Notes: a model not told the origin generated them from the letters alone. A DNA stretch of 64,000 bases from Patescibacteria group bacterium (GCA_023229665.1 JALNYW010000001.1:496001-560000); one strand, 5' to 3'; numbered from the stretch's first letter, positions 51,075-59,011 are shown. Numbers and translations: made by a program.

Positions 51075-51083
51075 TGCTACCAT
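51075..51083 (+). promoter_or_regulatory. Extended -10 of the response regulator gene
   Basis: TGC then TACCAT (51078-51083); the ATG at 51094 follows after ten bases, giving a leader of only a few bases. Confidence 0.5.
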
Positions 51084-51093
51084 CTTCCTGACT

Positions 51094-51486
51094 ATGAAAA
51101 TCCTCATTATAGAAGACGAAAAAGCCTTAGCCGAAGTCCTACGCCTCCAGTTTGAAGAACTTAATTACAACGTAGAGGTGGTTATGGACGGCGCCAAGGC
51201 CGTTGGAAAGGCCCGCGAATTCCATCCGGACATCATCCTGCTCGACCTGCTTCTGCCGCATAAAGGCGGATTTGAAATCCTCGAGGGCCTGAAGGGTGAT
51301 GCAAAACTGAAGAATATTCCCGTGATCATTTCGTCGAGCCTCGACCAGGACGAAGATATCAAAAAAGGCCTCCGGCTTGGCGCCATCGATTATTTCGTAA
51401 AATCCCAACACCCGATCAAGGAGCTCGTGGAAAAAGTCCGCCTGCACACGCTCAAAAACACGGAGCCCAAGAAAAAGAAGAAATAA
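51094..51486 (+). CDS. CheY-like response regulator receiver protein
   Basis: A 130-residue stand-alone receiver domain. The acidic pair Glu7/Asp8 lies in IIEDEK, the phosphorylation site is Asp51 in ILLDLLLP, the Ser/Thr position is in VIISSSLD and the conserved Lys in YFVKSQHP. The tail is Lys-rich (EPKKKKK). With no output domain, it must act by protein contact. It lies beside the cohesin gene and near the histidine kinase cluster; pairing with that kinase is plausible but not shown. Confidence 0.9.
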   Translation: MKILIIEDEKALAEVLRLQFEELNYNVEVVMDGAKAVGKAREFHPDIILLDLLLPHKGGFEILEGLKGDAKLKNIPVIISSSLDQDEDIKKGLRLGAIDYFVKSQHPIKELVEKVRLHTLKNTEPKKKKK

Positions 51487-51516
51487 AAAAATCCCCCGCA
51501 TCGCGGGGGATTTTTC
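51487..51516. terminator. Terminator between the regulator and the lipoprotein gene
   Basis: AATCCCCCGC and GCGGGGGATT around ATC, T-tract on both strands. Convergent genes share it. Confidence 0.85.
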
Positions 51517-51978
51517 TTACCCTTCGTATCCCGGACCCGGATCGGTCGGCGTCCAACCTTCGTACGAACCGTCCTTCATGCGGCGCAAGAGTACGCCTTC
51601 GTACCCCGCATCGGTGGTCCACGTTTGGTCAACGATGATTTCGACGATCAAATCCGTTCCTTCCTTTTTCAACATGATGGACGCGGCGCGGCCATAGGTT
51701 TCGTCGTCGTAATGCGCCTTGATCGGAGCCACGATGTCACGCTCAATCTGGCTGAGTTCAGCCGCGCTGAACAAGGTCTTGGTCACGTAATACACTTGCG
51801 GCGTCTCCGTGGCGCATACCGCCTTTTCCGTCGGCTTCGGGCCAACCTTCGGCGAAGGCTGGGCTGCCACGGGTGCGGTTGGCGTAGGCTGATTAGTATC
51901 CGTCATCGGACCTGGCAACTCGCATCCTTGCCCAAGCAGAGCTAAAACCGGCAGCAACACGAGGAGTTTCTTGTTCAT
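51517..51978 (-). CDS. Putative lipoprotein of unknown function
   Basis: A 153-residue lipoprotein. MNKKLLVLLPVLALLGQGC gives a lipobox with Cys19; a Pro/Thr linker follows, then a ~95-residue domain with DETYGRAASIMLKKEG and DLIVEIIVDQTWTTDAGY. No family was recognised. The start is fixed by TGGTATCTT (extended -10) ending eight bases before the ATG, without a ribosome site, so the mRNA is probably leaderless. Confidence 0.75.
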   Translation of the reverse strand: MNKKLLVLLPVLALLGQGCELPGPMTDTNQPTPTAPVAAQPSPKVGPKPTEKAVCATETPQVYYVTKTLFSAAELSQIERDIVAPIKAHYDDETYGRAASIMLKKEGTDLIVEIIVDQTWTTDAGYEGVLLRRMKDGSYEGWTPTDPGPGYEG

Positions 51979-51986
51979 ATGGGGGA

Positions 51987-51995
51987 AAGATACCA
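51987..51995 (-). promoter_or_regulatory. Extended -10 of the lipoprotein gene
   Basis: TGGTATCTT on the minus strand, eight bases before the ATG at 51978. Confidence 0.6.
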
Positions 51996-52015
51996 TTTTG
52001 GCGTAAAAACGCTAC

Positions 52016-55000
52016 CTACGGCCCCATTACATCCAACGTGATGGGAAATTTGTGGATGGCGCCTTCAGCATTGAGCTGCGTGAAGAGCGTATAACGACCC
52101 GGATATGGGAAACGTGCGGTAAACGTGATCTCGCCATTTACGGGAACCTGATCTGGATGCGAGTGCAAGTACACATTGGCATTTTGCTGATTAAGGACTA
52201 CCAAATGGCCATAGGCGTTCAAATACTGCTCGATGCCCTCGAACGGCTTCCCATCCTTCGTAAGCTGGAAGGTCAGCTCCAAATCTTCACCAGCGACGAT
52301 TCGCTGCGTCATGAGTTCAAGCCGGAATGGATTCTCAAAGAACGCGCGAGTCGAATCCGGTTCGGGGAACCCTATCCCGTGCTGAGGATCCTCACCGACG
52401 GCGAGCGATGCCCGTAGGACTAAATGCAAGCCCCCCGTCGGAGCGATATCGATATACACGGCATAGTGGCCGCTCTGAGGAAACTGCGCATTCACGGTCC
52501 ATACGCCGTCACGCTCTTCCGGGTGGATATGCTGGAAATCGCTCAAATCGTCACGCACGATGATGAGGTGCATCCGCTTGTCGTGGGCAACGTTCAAGTC
52601 TTCCGCCGTCAATGCGCGGCCGTTTTTGTCGTAAATCCGGAAACGGATCGGGACATCGCCCGTAGGATAGGGCGTCCCTTCGAACTCAACCCGTCCATCG
52701 AATACGCTCAGGGGATATGCAGATTCGACATGCTCATCCCCTTCTCCACCCAACCACAAGTCATCAATCGTCGTCGCGATTCCTTCGGTTGACGGAATTG
52801 GCTCCGAAAGCGATGCAATAGGTATTCCAAGCGAATAGTTCTCAAACAAGGCGGCATTCAGACTGTGGACCAACTCCGACAAAGGCGGCGTCCGTAAGAT
52901 AGAGAGAAGCGAGTCCCAAAGAATCGCACGTAAGACGGCGCCGACATCCACGACATAGATCCCGGTTTCGCCGACAATCCTCGCCAAAGAGCCGGGCTTC
53001 AATGTCACGTTTTCCCCGAGCGGAATTGCAGCAAGCTGGTACGACGCAATCGTCAGAACCGGCGTCTCCACGGAATACCAGCTACGGAAGATGTCCTGGT
53101 TCGGGAACGCGTGCCGCTTCCGATCACTCCCCATGTAATACACGCCTGAAGACGGGATCTTAAACAGGTTCCCCGCATGCGGATGCGGAATGAAATCCGC
53201 TTCGCAGAGCTCCTGGTATTTTCCAAGATCAACCGTCTCGGGTTCGGGCAATGGTTCGAAGCCCCTGCTCCATAAAAGTCGTTCTTCGAGCATTCCACGG
53301 TCCGCGGCATCCACGCGTAATTTCACCTCACTCACGTTCGAATCCGTGATCGGATCAAGGTGGATACTGGCTGTGCGGCCTTGACGCTCAACGCGGACCA
53401 TCACGTCGTTATAAGAAAAATCGTTCCCGGCCTCAAAACCATAGGTCGTGACAAGGTCGGAAGTCGAACTCGTTCGCACGAAGAAATCCCTCCAGCCGCG
53501 CGTCGAACCATCGGAAGTGACGATGTACGGCTCGATGGTCGCGTGCGCATAATCGGACATGCAAAGCGGATTCGTTTGTGCCGACATGACATGCCCCTCA
53601 AGGTCCACGATATGGGCATGCTCTTGAGGCGTATGGCACAAAGTCGCTTGGTCTAAACTGATCGTCGCCGTTTGGATCGGTGAGACGAGGTCGAAATACG
53701 GACCCTTGAACACGATATAGACCGTCTTTTCACCATCTCCTTCCGAAAGGGTCCAATCAAATGTCTGCGTACGGTCTGTCCCCGGCTCAAAGGGCCGCCA
53801 TTCACCGTCGGAAAGGTCCGGCAGATTGCTAATACGCACAAAAGCCGTGTCGTGGGCATGCAACAACAGCTGCACCTTCCGATCCGTGGTACAGCGGTCA
53901 GGCAAAATCGAAACTTCGAGCTCGCTCGGAAAAATATCGGCCGGTTGGCGCTCGCCGGACGGCGGGGGTCCGGTGTTGATAAGGACGGAAACGTTCGCGG
54001 ACGCGGAATTCGCCACCGCCAAGTCGAGGTCACTATCCCCATCGAGATCGGCGGCGTACACGCCTGAGGGAGTCGTCCCCGTGCGATACTGGACCGGCGC
54101 GTCAAACGTACCGTCGCCGTTATTATCAAGGACATATGCGCTGACGCTATTTCCAACGGCTACGGCCAAATCACGATCGCCGTCCCCATCGAGATCGGCG
54201 GCGTACACCGCATTAGGGCCCGGCCCCACCGAATAATTCACTACGGTTGAGAACGTGCCGTCGCCATTATTCTTGAGGATCGAGGCGTTGGCGCCTGAGG
54301 TGTTCGCCGTCACGACATCGGCATCTCCATCGCCGTCCAAATCAACGGCATGTATGGAGGTGGGCGCATCCCCCACTGTGTAGTTTACAGCCGCCGCAAA
54401 GACACCTGTCCCATTATTTTTAAAAATAGAAACGTTATCCGACGTGTAATTCGCCACCGCGAGATCGATATCCGAGTCGCCATCCAGATCAGCTCCATAC
54501 ACCGCCTGGGGACCTGCCCCGGGCGTATAGTTTACCGCAGCCGCGAACGTGGCATTGCCATTGTTCTTCAGGATGAAAAGCCGGTTATTAAAATAACTCG
54601 TCCCGGCAATGTCGCTGTCATTATCCCCGTCAAAATCACCGACAAAGAGCGAAGTGGTGGGGGTTCCGCCGCCCGGGTAATTCACGGCAGCCGCGAACGT
54701 GCCATCGCCATTGTTCTTGAGAACCGAGATGTTGACCGATCCATAGTTCGCCACAGCAAGGTCTTGATCCCCGTCACCGTCGAAATCCGCGGCCATAACA
54801 CCGCGGGGGCTATTCCCCACGGTATAAAGCACTCCTGCCGCATACGTCCCGCCGCCTTTATTGATAAAAACCGAAATGGTGCTCACATTTCCATTGGCGA
54901 CCACAAGATCAAGATCCCCGTCACCGTCGAAATCCGCGGCAAAAACCGATCGAGCACCATTTCCAGCCGCGTAATCCACCGCCGTAGCAAACGTCGTCCC

Positions 55001-55078
55001 GGCATGGGTCGGCAAAATCTTCCAAACCCCTCCGAACACGAGGAGCAGGACGATGAGCGAAAACCACGGACGACGCAT
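52016..55078 (-). CDS. FG-GAP repeat secreted protein with surface module and His-rich C-terminal domain
   Basis: A 1020-residue protein. A signal (LIVLLLVFGGVWKIL) precedes seven FG-GAP/VCBS-type repeats of about 50 residues (each with AADFDGDGD or ADLDGDSD calcium loops), up to residue ~370, likely a beta-propeller. A ~240-residue middle part is unknown. Residues about 633-750 repeat the module of the 1310-residue protein (KRHAFPNQDIFRSWY, then VTLKPGSLARIV). The C-terminus has two similar domains with HIHPEE and YLHSHPDQ, resembling YtkA/FixH-type metal-binding folds, so copper or another metal may bind. The module suggests attachment to the cell envelope. Confidence 0.8.
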   Translation of the reverse strand: MRRPWFSLIVLLLVFGGVWKILPTHAGTTFATAVDYAAGNGARSVFAADFDGDGDLDLVVANGNVSTISVFINKGGGTYAAGVLYTVGNSPRGVMAADFDGDGDQDLAVANYGSVNISVLKNNGDGTFAAAVNYPGGGTPTTSLFVGDFDGDNDSDIAGTSYFNNRLFILKNNGNATFAAAVNYTPGAGPQAVYGADLDGDSDIDLAVANYTSDNVSIFKNNGTGVFAAAVNYTVGDAPTSIHAVDLDGDGDADVVTANTSGANASILKNNGDGTFSTVVNYSVGPGPNAVYAADLDGDGDRDLAVAVGNSVSAYVLDNNGDGTFDAPVQYRTGTTPSGVYAADLDGDSDLDLAVANSASANVSVLINTGPPPSGERQPADIFPSELEVSILPDRCTTDRKVQLLLHAHDTAFVRISNLPDLSDGEWRPFEPGTDRTQTFDWTLSEGDGEKTVYIVFKGPYFDLVSPIQTATISLDQATLCHTPQEHAHIVDLEGHVMSAQTNPLCMSDYAHATIEPYIVTSDGSTRGWRDFFVRTSSTSDLVTTYGFEAGNDFSYNDVMVRVERQGRTASIHLDPITDSNVSEVKLRVDAADRGMLEERLLWSRGFEPLPEPETVDLGKYQELCEADFIPHPHAGNLFKIPSSGVYYMGSDRKRHAFPNQDIFRSWYSVETPVLTIASYQLAAIPLGENVTLKPGSLARIVGETGIYVVDVGAVLRAILWDSLLSILRTPPLSELVHSLNAALFENYSLGIPIASLSEPIPSTEGIATTIDDLWLGGEGDEHVESAYPLSVFDGRVEFEGTPYPTGDVPIRFRIYDKNGRALTAEDLNVAHDKRMHLIIVRDDLSDFQHIHPEERDGVWTVNAQFPQSGHYAVYIDIAPTGGLHLVLRASLAVGEDPQHGIGFPEPDSTRAFFENPFRLELMTQRIVAGEDLELTFQLTKDGKPFEGIEQYLNAYGHLVVLNQQNANVYLHSHPDQVPVNGEITFTARFPYPGRYTLFTQLNAEGAIHKFPITLDVMGP

Positions 55079-55090
55079 AGGTTTGGATCC

Positions 55091-55243
55091 TTATTTTTTG
55101 GAATTCTTCTTAATCAACACCCACAGCAACCATCCAAGAAGAACCGAATTCACGGTCCAAATCAGGAGCCAAAGCAAACTCACGAACGCATGGAAGGCGA
55201 ACACGCCTCCGCCCGCCCCATAGCCATTCATCATTCCAAACAT
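55091..55243 (-). CDS. Tiny membrane protein
   Basis: A 50-residue protein: MFGMMNGYGAGGGVFAFHAF, then one long membrane segment (VSLLWLLIWTVNSVLLGWLL) and a KKNSKK tail. No family is recognised. An extended -10 (TGATAGAAT on the minus strand, near 55280) with ~35 bases to this ATG argues against a longer start. It may be co-transcribed with the FG-GAP gene 12 bases downstream. It is short, so confidence is limited. Confidence 0.55.
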   Translation of the reverse strand: MFGMMNGYGAGGGVFAFHAFVSLLWLLIWTVNSVLLGWLLWVLIKKNSKK

Positions 55244-55330
55244 AAAATATGATGTCGATAAAAATAAACTCTCTCTCATTCTATCACGTTTTTTCTGCTT
55301 ACACGATTGGAAGCAATGCGGTGCATAACA

Positions 55331-55365
55331 AGGGAAAAATAAAAAAGAAGCGCTAATTGCGCTTC
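55331..55365 (-). terminator. Terminator overlapping the purA stop
   Basis: GAAGCGC and GCGCTTC flank the loop; the TAG stop of purA falls in the loop/stem boundary. TTTTTTATTTTT follows on the minus strand. Confidence 0.85.
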
Positions 55366-56564
55366 CAGATGATGTCATGGGAGGCCGGGCCGGTCCCGAC
55401 GCCCACCACGGGTCGATCCGTGTACTTCTCGATCAGGTCGAAGAGGATCTGCGCCCCGACCGGCAGGTGCCCGTAGAGTCGCAGGTTCCGGAAGTGGACG
55501 TCGTCGCCCCAGCCGGGCAACTTCACGTACTTCCCATCCCGGACGCAGACCTGGAACTCGGCAAAGGCCTTGCCGAGCACGTCCACCTTGTTGATGACGA
55601 GCTCGGTGATGCCGCCGGCATCACACGAAGCGCGCAAGAGCGGCAGGTCAAGCCAGCCGCAACGGCGGCTGCGCCCGGTCGTCGCACCGAACTCGCTCCC
55701 CGCCTGGCGCAGCGTCTCATCGTCTGCCTCGCCCATCTCGGAGGGAAACGGCCCGCCGCCGACGCGCGTAGCGTACGCCTTGGCGACGCCGGTCACCCGA
55801 TCGAACCGGGTGATGCCGAAGCTCGCCGATACGCCACCCGCGCCGCAAAACGACGAGGTCTGGTACGGGCGCGTGCCCGCGACGAGGTCGAGGTTCACAC
55901 CCTGTGCGCCCTCGAAGAGGACGCGCTTGCCGGCCGCCACAGCCTGGCGAGCCATCTCCACGGTGTCGGCGAGCCTGGGCTGCACGGCCTTGATGAAGGA
56001 CGCCGCCCACGCCACCGTCTCGTCGAGCGAAGGCGGCGCGAGGCCGTGGAACTGCGCCACGGCCGCGCGCTCCTCGTAGGAGCGGCCGCGCGCAAGCTCG
56101 GCGCGGATGGCGTCGGCATCCGTAAGGTTGCCGAGACGGAGTCCGCGCCGCGAGACATAGTCTTCGTAGCAGGGACCGATCCCCTTCTTGGTCGTGCCGA
56201 TCGCGCCGCCGCCGGACGCGTTCTCGCGCCCGCCGTCGAGCAGCTTGTGGATCGGCAGCACGACGCCCGCGCGCGGATCGAGGAAGACCTCGCTCTTGTA
56301 CGCGTCGGCGATGGCGAGCTCCTTCACCAGCACCTCCGGATCGCAGACCGTGTACGGTCCGACCAGGTTGCGCTTGAAGCGCGTCACGATGCCGACCGGC
56401 AGCAAGTGCAGGACCACCTTCTCGCCCTCCACCATGAGGGTATGACCCGCATTCGCGCCGCCGTTGAAGCGGACGATCAGATCATTCTCCTCGGCGAGCG
56501 CGTGGACGATCTTCCCCTTGCCTTCGTCGCCCCACTGGGCGCCAACCACGACGTGTACGGGCAT
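55353..56564 (-). CDS. purA: Adenylosuccinate synthetase
   Basis: A 403-residue PurA. GDEGKGK at 12-18 with catalytic Asp13 is the P-loop, NAGHTL contains His41, and GTTKKGIGPCY, EGAQGVNLDLVAG and TTGRSRRCGWLDL are signature segments. It converts IMP, aspartate and GTP to adenylosuccinate, the committed step to AMP. Slightly shorter than the usual ~430 residues. AAGGAGGG lies before ATG 56564. Single gene with own promoter and terminator; codons are very GC-rich, unlike the neighbouring lipoproteins. No other purine genes are in the window. Confidence 0.95.
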   Translation of the reverse strand: MPVHVVVGAQWGDEGKGKIVHALAEENDLIVRFNGGANAGHTLMVEGEKVVLHLLPVGIVTRFKRNLVGPYTVCDPEVLVKELAIADAYKSEVFLDPRAGVVLPIHKLLDGGRENASGGGAIGTTKKGIGPCYEDYVSRRGLRLGNLTDADAIRAELARGRSYEERAAVAQFHGLAPPSLDETVAWAASFIKAVQPRLADTVEMARQAVAAGKRVLFEGAQGVNLDLVAGTRPYQTSSFCGAGGVSASFGITRFDRVTGVAKAYATRVGGGPFPSEMGEADDETLRQAGSEFGATTGRSRRCGWLDLPLLRASCDAGGITELVINKVDVLGKAFAEFQVCVRDGKYVKLPGWGDDVHFRNLRLYGHLPVGAQILFDLIEKYTDRPVVGVGTGPASHDIIWKRN

Positions 56565-56613
56565 GGCAGCCCTCCTTCTTCTTGCGAAGTTTCAGGTTGA
56601 GAGAACCGGGCTA

Positions 56614-56642
56614 AGCCTAGGGGCGAAGAATCAAAAAGTCAA
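56614..56642 (-). promoter_or_regulatory. Promoter of purA
   Basis: TTGACT (56637-56642), 17-bp spacer, TAGGCT (56614-56619) on the minus strand. The leader is about 45 bases and ends in AAGGAGGG. Confidence 0.65.
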
Positions 56643-56648
56643 CGCTCC

Positions 56649-57098
56649 CTACCTCCGGATTTCCGTCTGTGGAAGCTTCGTCGCGATCTGATCTAAATCC
56701 TGTTTGGAATAGGCATTTCCCGTGATATCCAAAAGGCGCAGCTGAGTGAGATTCCCAAGCTCCATGGGAAGCCCGGTGAGCTTATTATCGGACACGTCCA
56801 GCGTCTCTAGATTCTTGAGCTGACCGAGCTCGGCAGGCAATCCGGTCAGCGCGTTCCCGCTCAAATCGAGAACCTTCAACTTTTGCAGATGGCGGATCTC
56901 TGCCTGGGGCGCTCCGGTCAATTTGTTATCGGACAGATCAAGGGTTTCAAGTTCGGTTTTTGAAAAGACATCCATCGGGATCGTCGTAAGCCCCTGATTG
57001 CTCAAGTCGAGCGCTTTGCCGGACGACAGCTCCTGCGTCGCCGCGCATCCGCCGCCTATTAAGGCCAATGCGATCAAAAATGAAAATAAACGGTTCAT
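56649..57098 (-). CDS. Leucine-rich-repeat lipoprotein
   Basis: A 149-residue lipoprotein. MNRLFSFLIALALIGGGC is the signal with Cys18 as lipidation site. It then has about four 23-residue leucine-rich repeats (LETLDLSDNKLTG, LKVLDLSGNALTG, LETLDVSDNKLTG, LRLLDITGNAYS). LRR proteins bind other proteins; the partner is unknown. The start is fixed by TGCTATGGT eight bases upstream; a longer frame upstream adds non-signal residues. Leaderless expression is likely. Confidence 0.85.
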   Translation of the reverse strand: MNRLFSFLIALALIGGGCAATQELSSGKALDLSNQGLTTIPMDVFSKTELETLDLSDNKLTGAPQAEIRHLQKLKVLDLSGNALTGLPAELGQLKNLETLDVSDNKLTGLPMELGNLTQLRLLDITGNAYSKQDLDQIATKLPQTEIRR

Positions 57099-57106
57099 AC
57101 AACTGC

Positions 57107-57115
57107 ACCATAGCA
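57107..57115 (-). promoter_or_regulatory. Extended -10 of the LRR lipoprotein gene
   Basis: TGCTATGGT on the minus strand, eight bases before the ATG at 57098. Confidence 0.6.
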
Positions 57116-57188
57116 CAAAACCCGTCCTCATCCTGGCACTTGAAAAAGGAGCCGCAATCTGCTATGCTCCCCGCGCAATAAAACACGT

Positions 57189-57262
57189 AGGGGCGTCGTA
57201 TAATGGTAGTACAACGGTCTCCAAAACCGTTAGCGTGGGTTCGATTCCCCCCGCCCCTGCCA
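57189..57262 (+). tRNA. trpT: tRNA-Trp (anticodon CCA)
   Basis: A 74-base cloverleaf. The acceptor stem AGGGGCG pairs with CGCCCCT, then G and an encoded CCA. The anticodon arm is ACGGT-CTCCAAA-ACCGT with anticodon CCA, and the T loop TTCGATT is normal. The T stem (GTGGG/CCCCC) has one U-C mismatch at the second pair. The acceptor and anticodon arms match the E. coli tRNA-Trp. The 3' half also pairs with a downstream inverted repeat (57312-57323). Confidence 0.93.
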
Positions 57263-57299
57263 CGAATAAAGACCGGCTAAATGCCGGTCTTTATTCGTG
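57261..57299. repeat. 17-bp perfect hairpin beginning in the tRNA CCA end
   Basis: CACGAATAAAGACCGGC (57261-57277), loop TAAAT, then its exact complement (57283-57299). It overlaps the last two bases of the encoded CCA. It may terminate or direct 3' processing; there is no T-tract beyond it. Confidence 0.75.
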
Positions 57300-57311
57300 C
57301 TGTGGGATAAA

Positions 57312-57323
57312 GGGGGAATCGAA
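57312..57323. repeat. Inverted copy of the tRNA T-arm
   Basis: GGGGGAATCGAA is the exact complement of TTCGATTCCCCC in the T arm of tRNA-Trp (57240-57251). The pair brackets the 17-bp hairpin. Confidence 0.75.
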
Positions 57324-57421
57324 GGGTATCCGAGCAAGTGAACGATTTCACTTGCGAGGAACCCCGGCTGCGGGTGAGCGAGGAGGTTCTGGCTGATCAG
57401 CCGACGAGCGAAGGAGCAGGA

Positions 57422-57439
57422 TCCCCCCGCCCCTGCCAC
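57422..57439 (+). repeat. 18-bp direct repeat of the tRNA-Trp 3' end
   Basis: TCCCCCCGCCCCTGCCAC repeats 57246-57263 exactly, 176 bases downstream. It resembles an attachment-site duplication at a tRNA end, but no integrase lies between. The stretch between holds only hairpins, including GCAAGTGA/TCACTTGC and the palindrome GGCTGATCAGCC. Confidence 0.75.
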
Positions 57440-57440
57440 C

Positions 57441-57470
57441 AAAAAACCACCGCACAACGCGGTGGTTTTT
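57441..57470 (+). terminator. Terminator after the tRNA region
   Basis: AACCACCGC and GCGGTGGTT around ACAAC, with TTTTT behind. It closes the tRNA-Trp transcription unit, just before msrA. Confidence 0.8.
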
Positions 57471-57477
57471 GCATTCA

Positions 57478-57486
57478 TGTTATGCT
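57478..57486 (+). promoter_or_regulatory. Extended -10 of msrA
   Basis: TGT then TATGCT (57481-57486); ATG 57496 follows after nine bases. Confidence 0.5.
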
Positions 57487-57495
57487 GTCGTCCAT

Positions 57496-57996
57496 ATGAA
57501 TTCAGCAGCGAAAACAGCCGTCCTTGCCGGCGGATGCTTCTGGGGAATGGAAGACTTGTTCCGCAAACTTCCGGGCGTGATTGACACGGAGACTGGATAC
57601 ACCGGCGGCAAGAATGAGAATCCCACCTATCAAAATCATCCGGGACACGCCGAGGCGCTGAAAATCACCTACGATCCATCCAAAACGAATTTCAAAAATT
57701 TGTTGGATTTCTTTTTTCAAATCCACGATCCCACCACACTGAACCGCCAAGGGAATGATGTCGGCACTTCCTATCGTTCCGCCATTTTCTACGCGGATGA
57801 TGAACAGAAAAAAGAAGCGCAAGCATTTATTGATCTCGTGAACAAAAGCAAACGCTGGCCCGATCCCGTCATCACGACGCTTGAACCTCTTTCGGAATTC
57901 ACCGCGGCCGAACCGGAGCATCAGGACTATCTCCAAAACAATCCGGGAGGCTATACCTGTCACTTCGTACGCAGCATGCCAAGCTATCTCGCGTAA
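57496..57996 (+). CDS. msrA: Peptide methionine sulfoxide reductase A
   Basis: A 166-residue MsrA. The catalytic Cys14 is in [11 protein letters not shown], followed by [12 protein letters not shown] and [23 protein letters not shown] motifs, abbreviated here as they are all canonical. A further Cys in GGYTCHF near the C-terminus may resolve the sulfenic acid. It repairs Met-S-sulfoxide with thioredoxin. ATG 57496 is chosen because the motif set begins nine residues in; a TTG nine codons earlier would cross the -10. No ribosome site is seen. Confidence 0.93.
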   Translation: MNSAAKTAVLAGGCFWGMEDLFRKLPGVIDTETGYTGGKNENPTYQNHPGHAEALKITYDPSKTNFKNLLDFFFQIHDPTTLNRQGNDVGTSYRSAIFYADDEQKKEAQAFIDLVNKSKRWPDPVITTLEPLSEFTAAEPEHQDYLQNNPGGYTCHFVRSMPSYLA

Positions 57997-58000
57997 CGGC

Positions 58001-58264
58001 TTACAACTGAAGATCTGCAAACTTCTTATCATTCTTGCTTGCCGTGCTTCGGTTTATTGATTTCAAATATAGCTCCTCTACTTTTTCCCTTGCCCACGGC
58101 GTTTTTCTCAAAAACTTCAAACTTGAAGCGACGCTCGGGCTGCTCGTAAACGATTTGATCTTGATACGCTTCCCGAGCTCTTCCCATCCATGGCGCTCTA
58201 CCAGCGATTCAAGAATCGCTTTGAGCGTTTTGCCGTGGAGCGGATCGCTGGATGTATTCGGCAT
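58001..58264 (-). CDS. VF530 family (DUF2132) protein
   Basis: An 87-residue protein matching VF530/DUF2132 almost throughout: DPLHGKTLKAILESLVERHG, WEELGKRI and SSLKFLRKTPWAREKVEELY. The family forms a small helical fold with proposed DNA-binding ability; its role is unknown. The start has TGATACGGT six bases before the ATG (extended -10), so probably leaderless. It is convergent with msrA, with four bases between stops. Confidence 0.87.
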   Translation of the reverse strand: MPNTSSDPLHGKTLKAILESLVERHGWEELGKRIKIKSFTSSPSVASSLKFLRKTPWAREKVEELYLKSINRSTASKNDKKFADLQL

Positions 58265-58270
58265 GCGGGA

Positions 58271-58279
58271 ACCGTATCA
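58271..58279 (-). promoter_or_regulatory. Extended -10 of the VF530 gene
   Basis: TGATACGGT on the minus strand; six bases to the ATG at 58264. Confidence 0.5.
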
Positions 58280-58282
58280 CAC

Positions 58283-59011
58283 TTACTCCATCTTATCCGC
58301 AAATACCACAAGACGCTTTGAATAGGCTCCGGTGAGCCTGTCCCAAACTCCAGCGCAGGTAACGAGATTCAAATGCGCTTTGCCATCGAAAGAATAAAAG
58401 ACGTCGGTCGCATCATCCTCTGGGTGATACTCTCGCGTCTTGCGCACGACGAAAGAAATATCTTCGCCTAAGCTATCTTGCACGACAATGGTATCCCCCG
58501 CTTTTAATTTCTTCAGATGCTGGAATACGCCCGTGGCCCCATACCACCAATTCACATGCCCGGCGATAACGGCGCTTCCACGCTCTCCAGGTTTTGGACC
58601 CAACATATACCAGGCGGCGTCGCGTGGAAGTTTCGGGACGCCCATATATCCATCCGGCGTGAGACCCACATAACGAACCATGGCATTCACCCGTACGCTT
58701 GGGATCATGAGCCGCGTCGGAAGGCCGACTTCAGGCTCCACCTCCGCCCAGACCCTGTTTTGAACGATGGCGTGACTGGCGGCGGCTCGAACTGTCGGAG
58801 GCTCATACAGACCAAGCGCGAATTGAAGAAACGTGAATTGAAATAAAAGCAGGGCCGCCAGGCCATACCCTATTTTGAAAGCAGTATGCGGGGTGGCGTG
58901 TTTTTTTAAAAAACGTTTCCGTTTACTGCGAAGAGCCGAACGATTCCTCGTCCGGCTCTTTGTTTTGATTTCTGTTCCCTGAACGGATGGTTCTAGAAGA
59001 ACTTCTTCCAT
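58283..59011 (-). CDS. Sortase family transpeptidase
   Basis: A 242-residue sortase. After a basic N-terminus a membrane segment (about 46-68) anchors it; the catalytic triad is His152 in IAGHVNWW, Cys219 in LVTCAGVW and Arg233 in SKRLVVFA, with the domain outside. The Cys context differs from class A (TLTC), suggesting a class D/E/F-like enzyme. It overlaps the upstream LPSTG gene by 19 bases, so enzyme and substrate are co-expressed. It likely links the substrate to a cell-wall or membrane acceptor; Patescibacteria with a Gram-positive-like wall could use it. Confidence 0.88.
   Translation of the reverse strand: MEEVLLEPSVQGTEIKTKSRTRNRSALRSKRKRFLKKHATPHTAFKIGYGLAALLLFQFTFLQFALGLYEPPTVRAAASHAIVQNRVWAEVEPEVGLPTRLMIPSVRVNAMVRYVGLTPDGYMGVPKLPRDAAWYMLGPKPGERGSAVIAGHVNWWYGATGVFQHLKKLKAGDTIVVQDSLGEDISFVVRKTREYHPEDDATDVFYSFDGKAHLNLVTCAGVWDRLTGAYSKRLVVFADKME

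Noticed and set aside
57422..57439. A second tRNA-Trp gene
   Set aside because: Only the 3' 18 bases are present; no anticodon or D arm precedes them.
57230..57478. 82-residue leftward frame ending in GESNPR over the tRNA trailer
   Set aside because: Such peptides come from antisense reading of tRNA ends and their trailers; no codon or ribosome signals.
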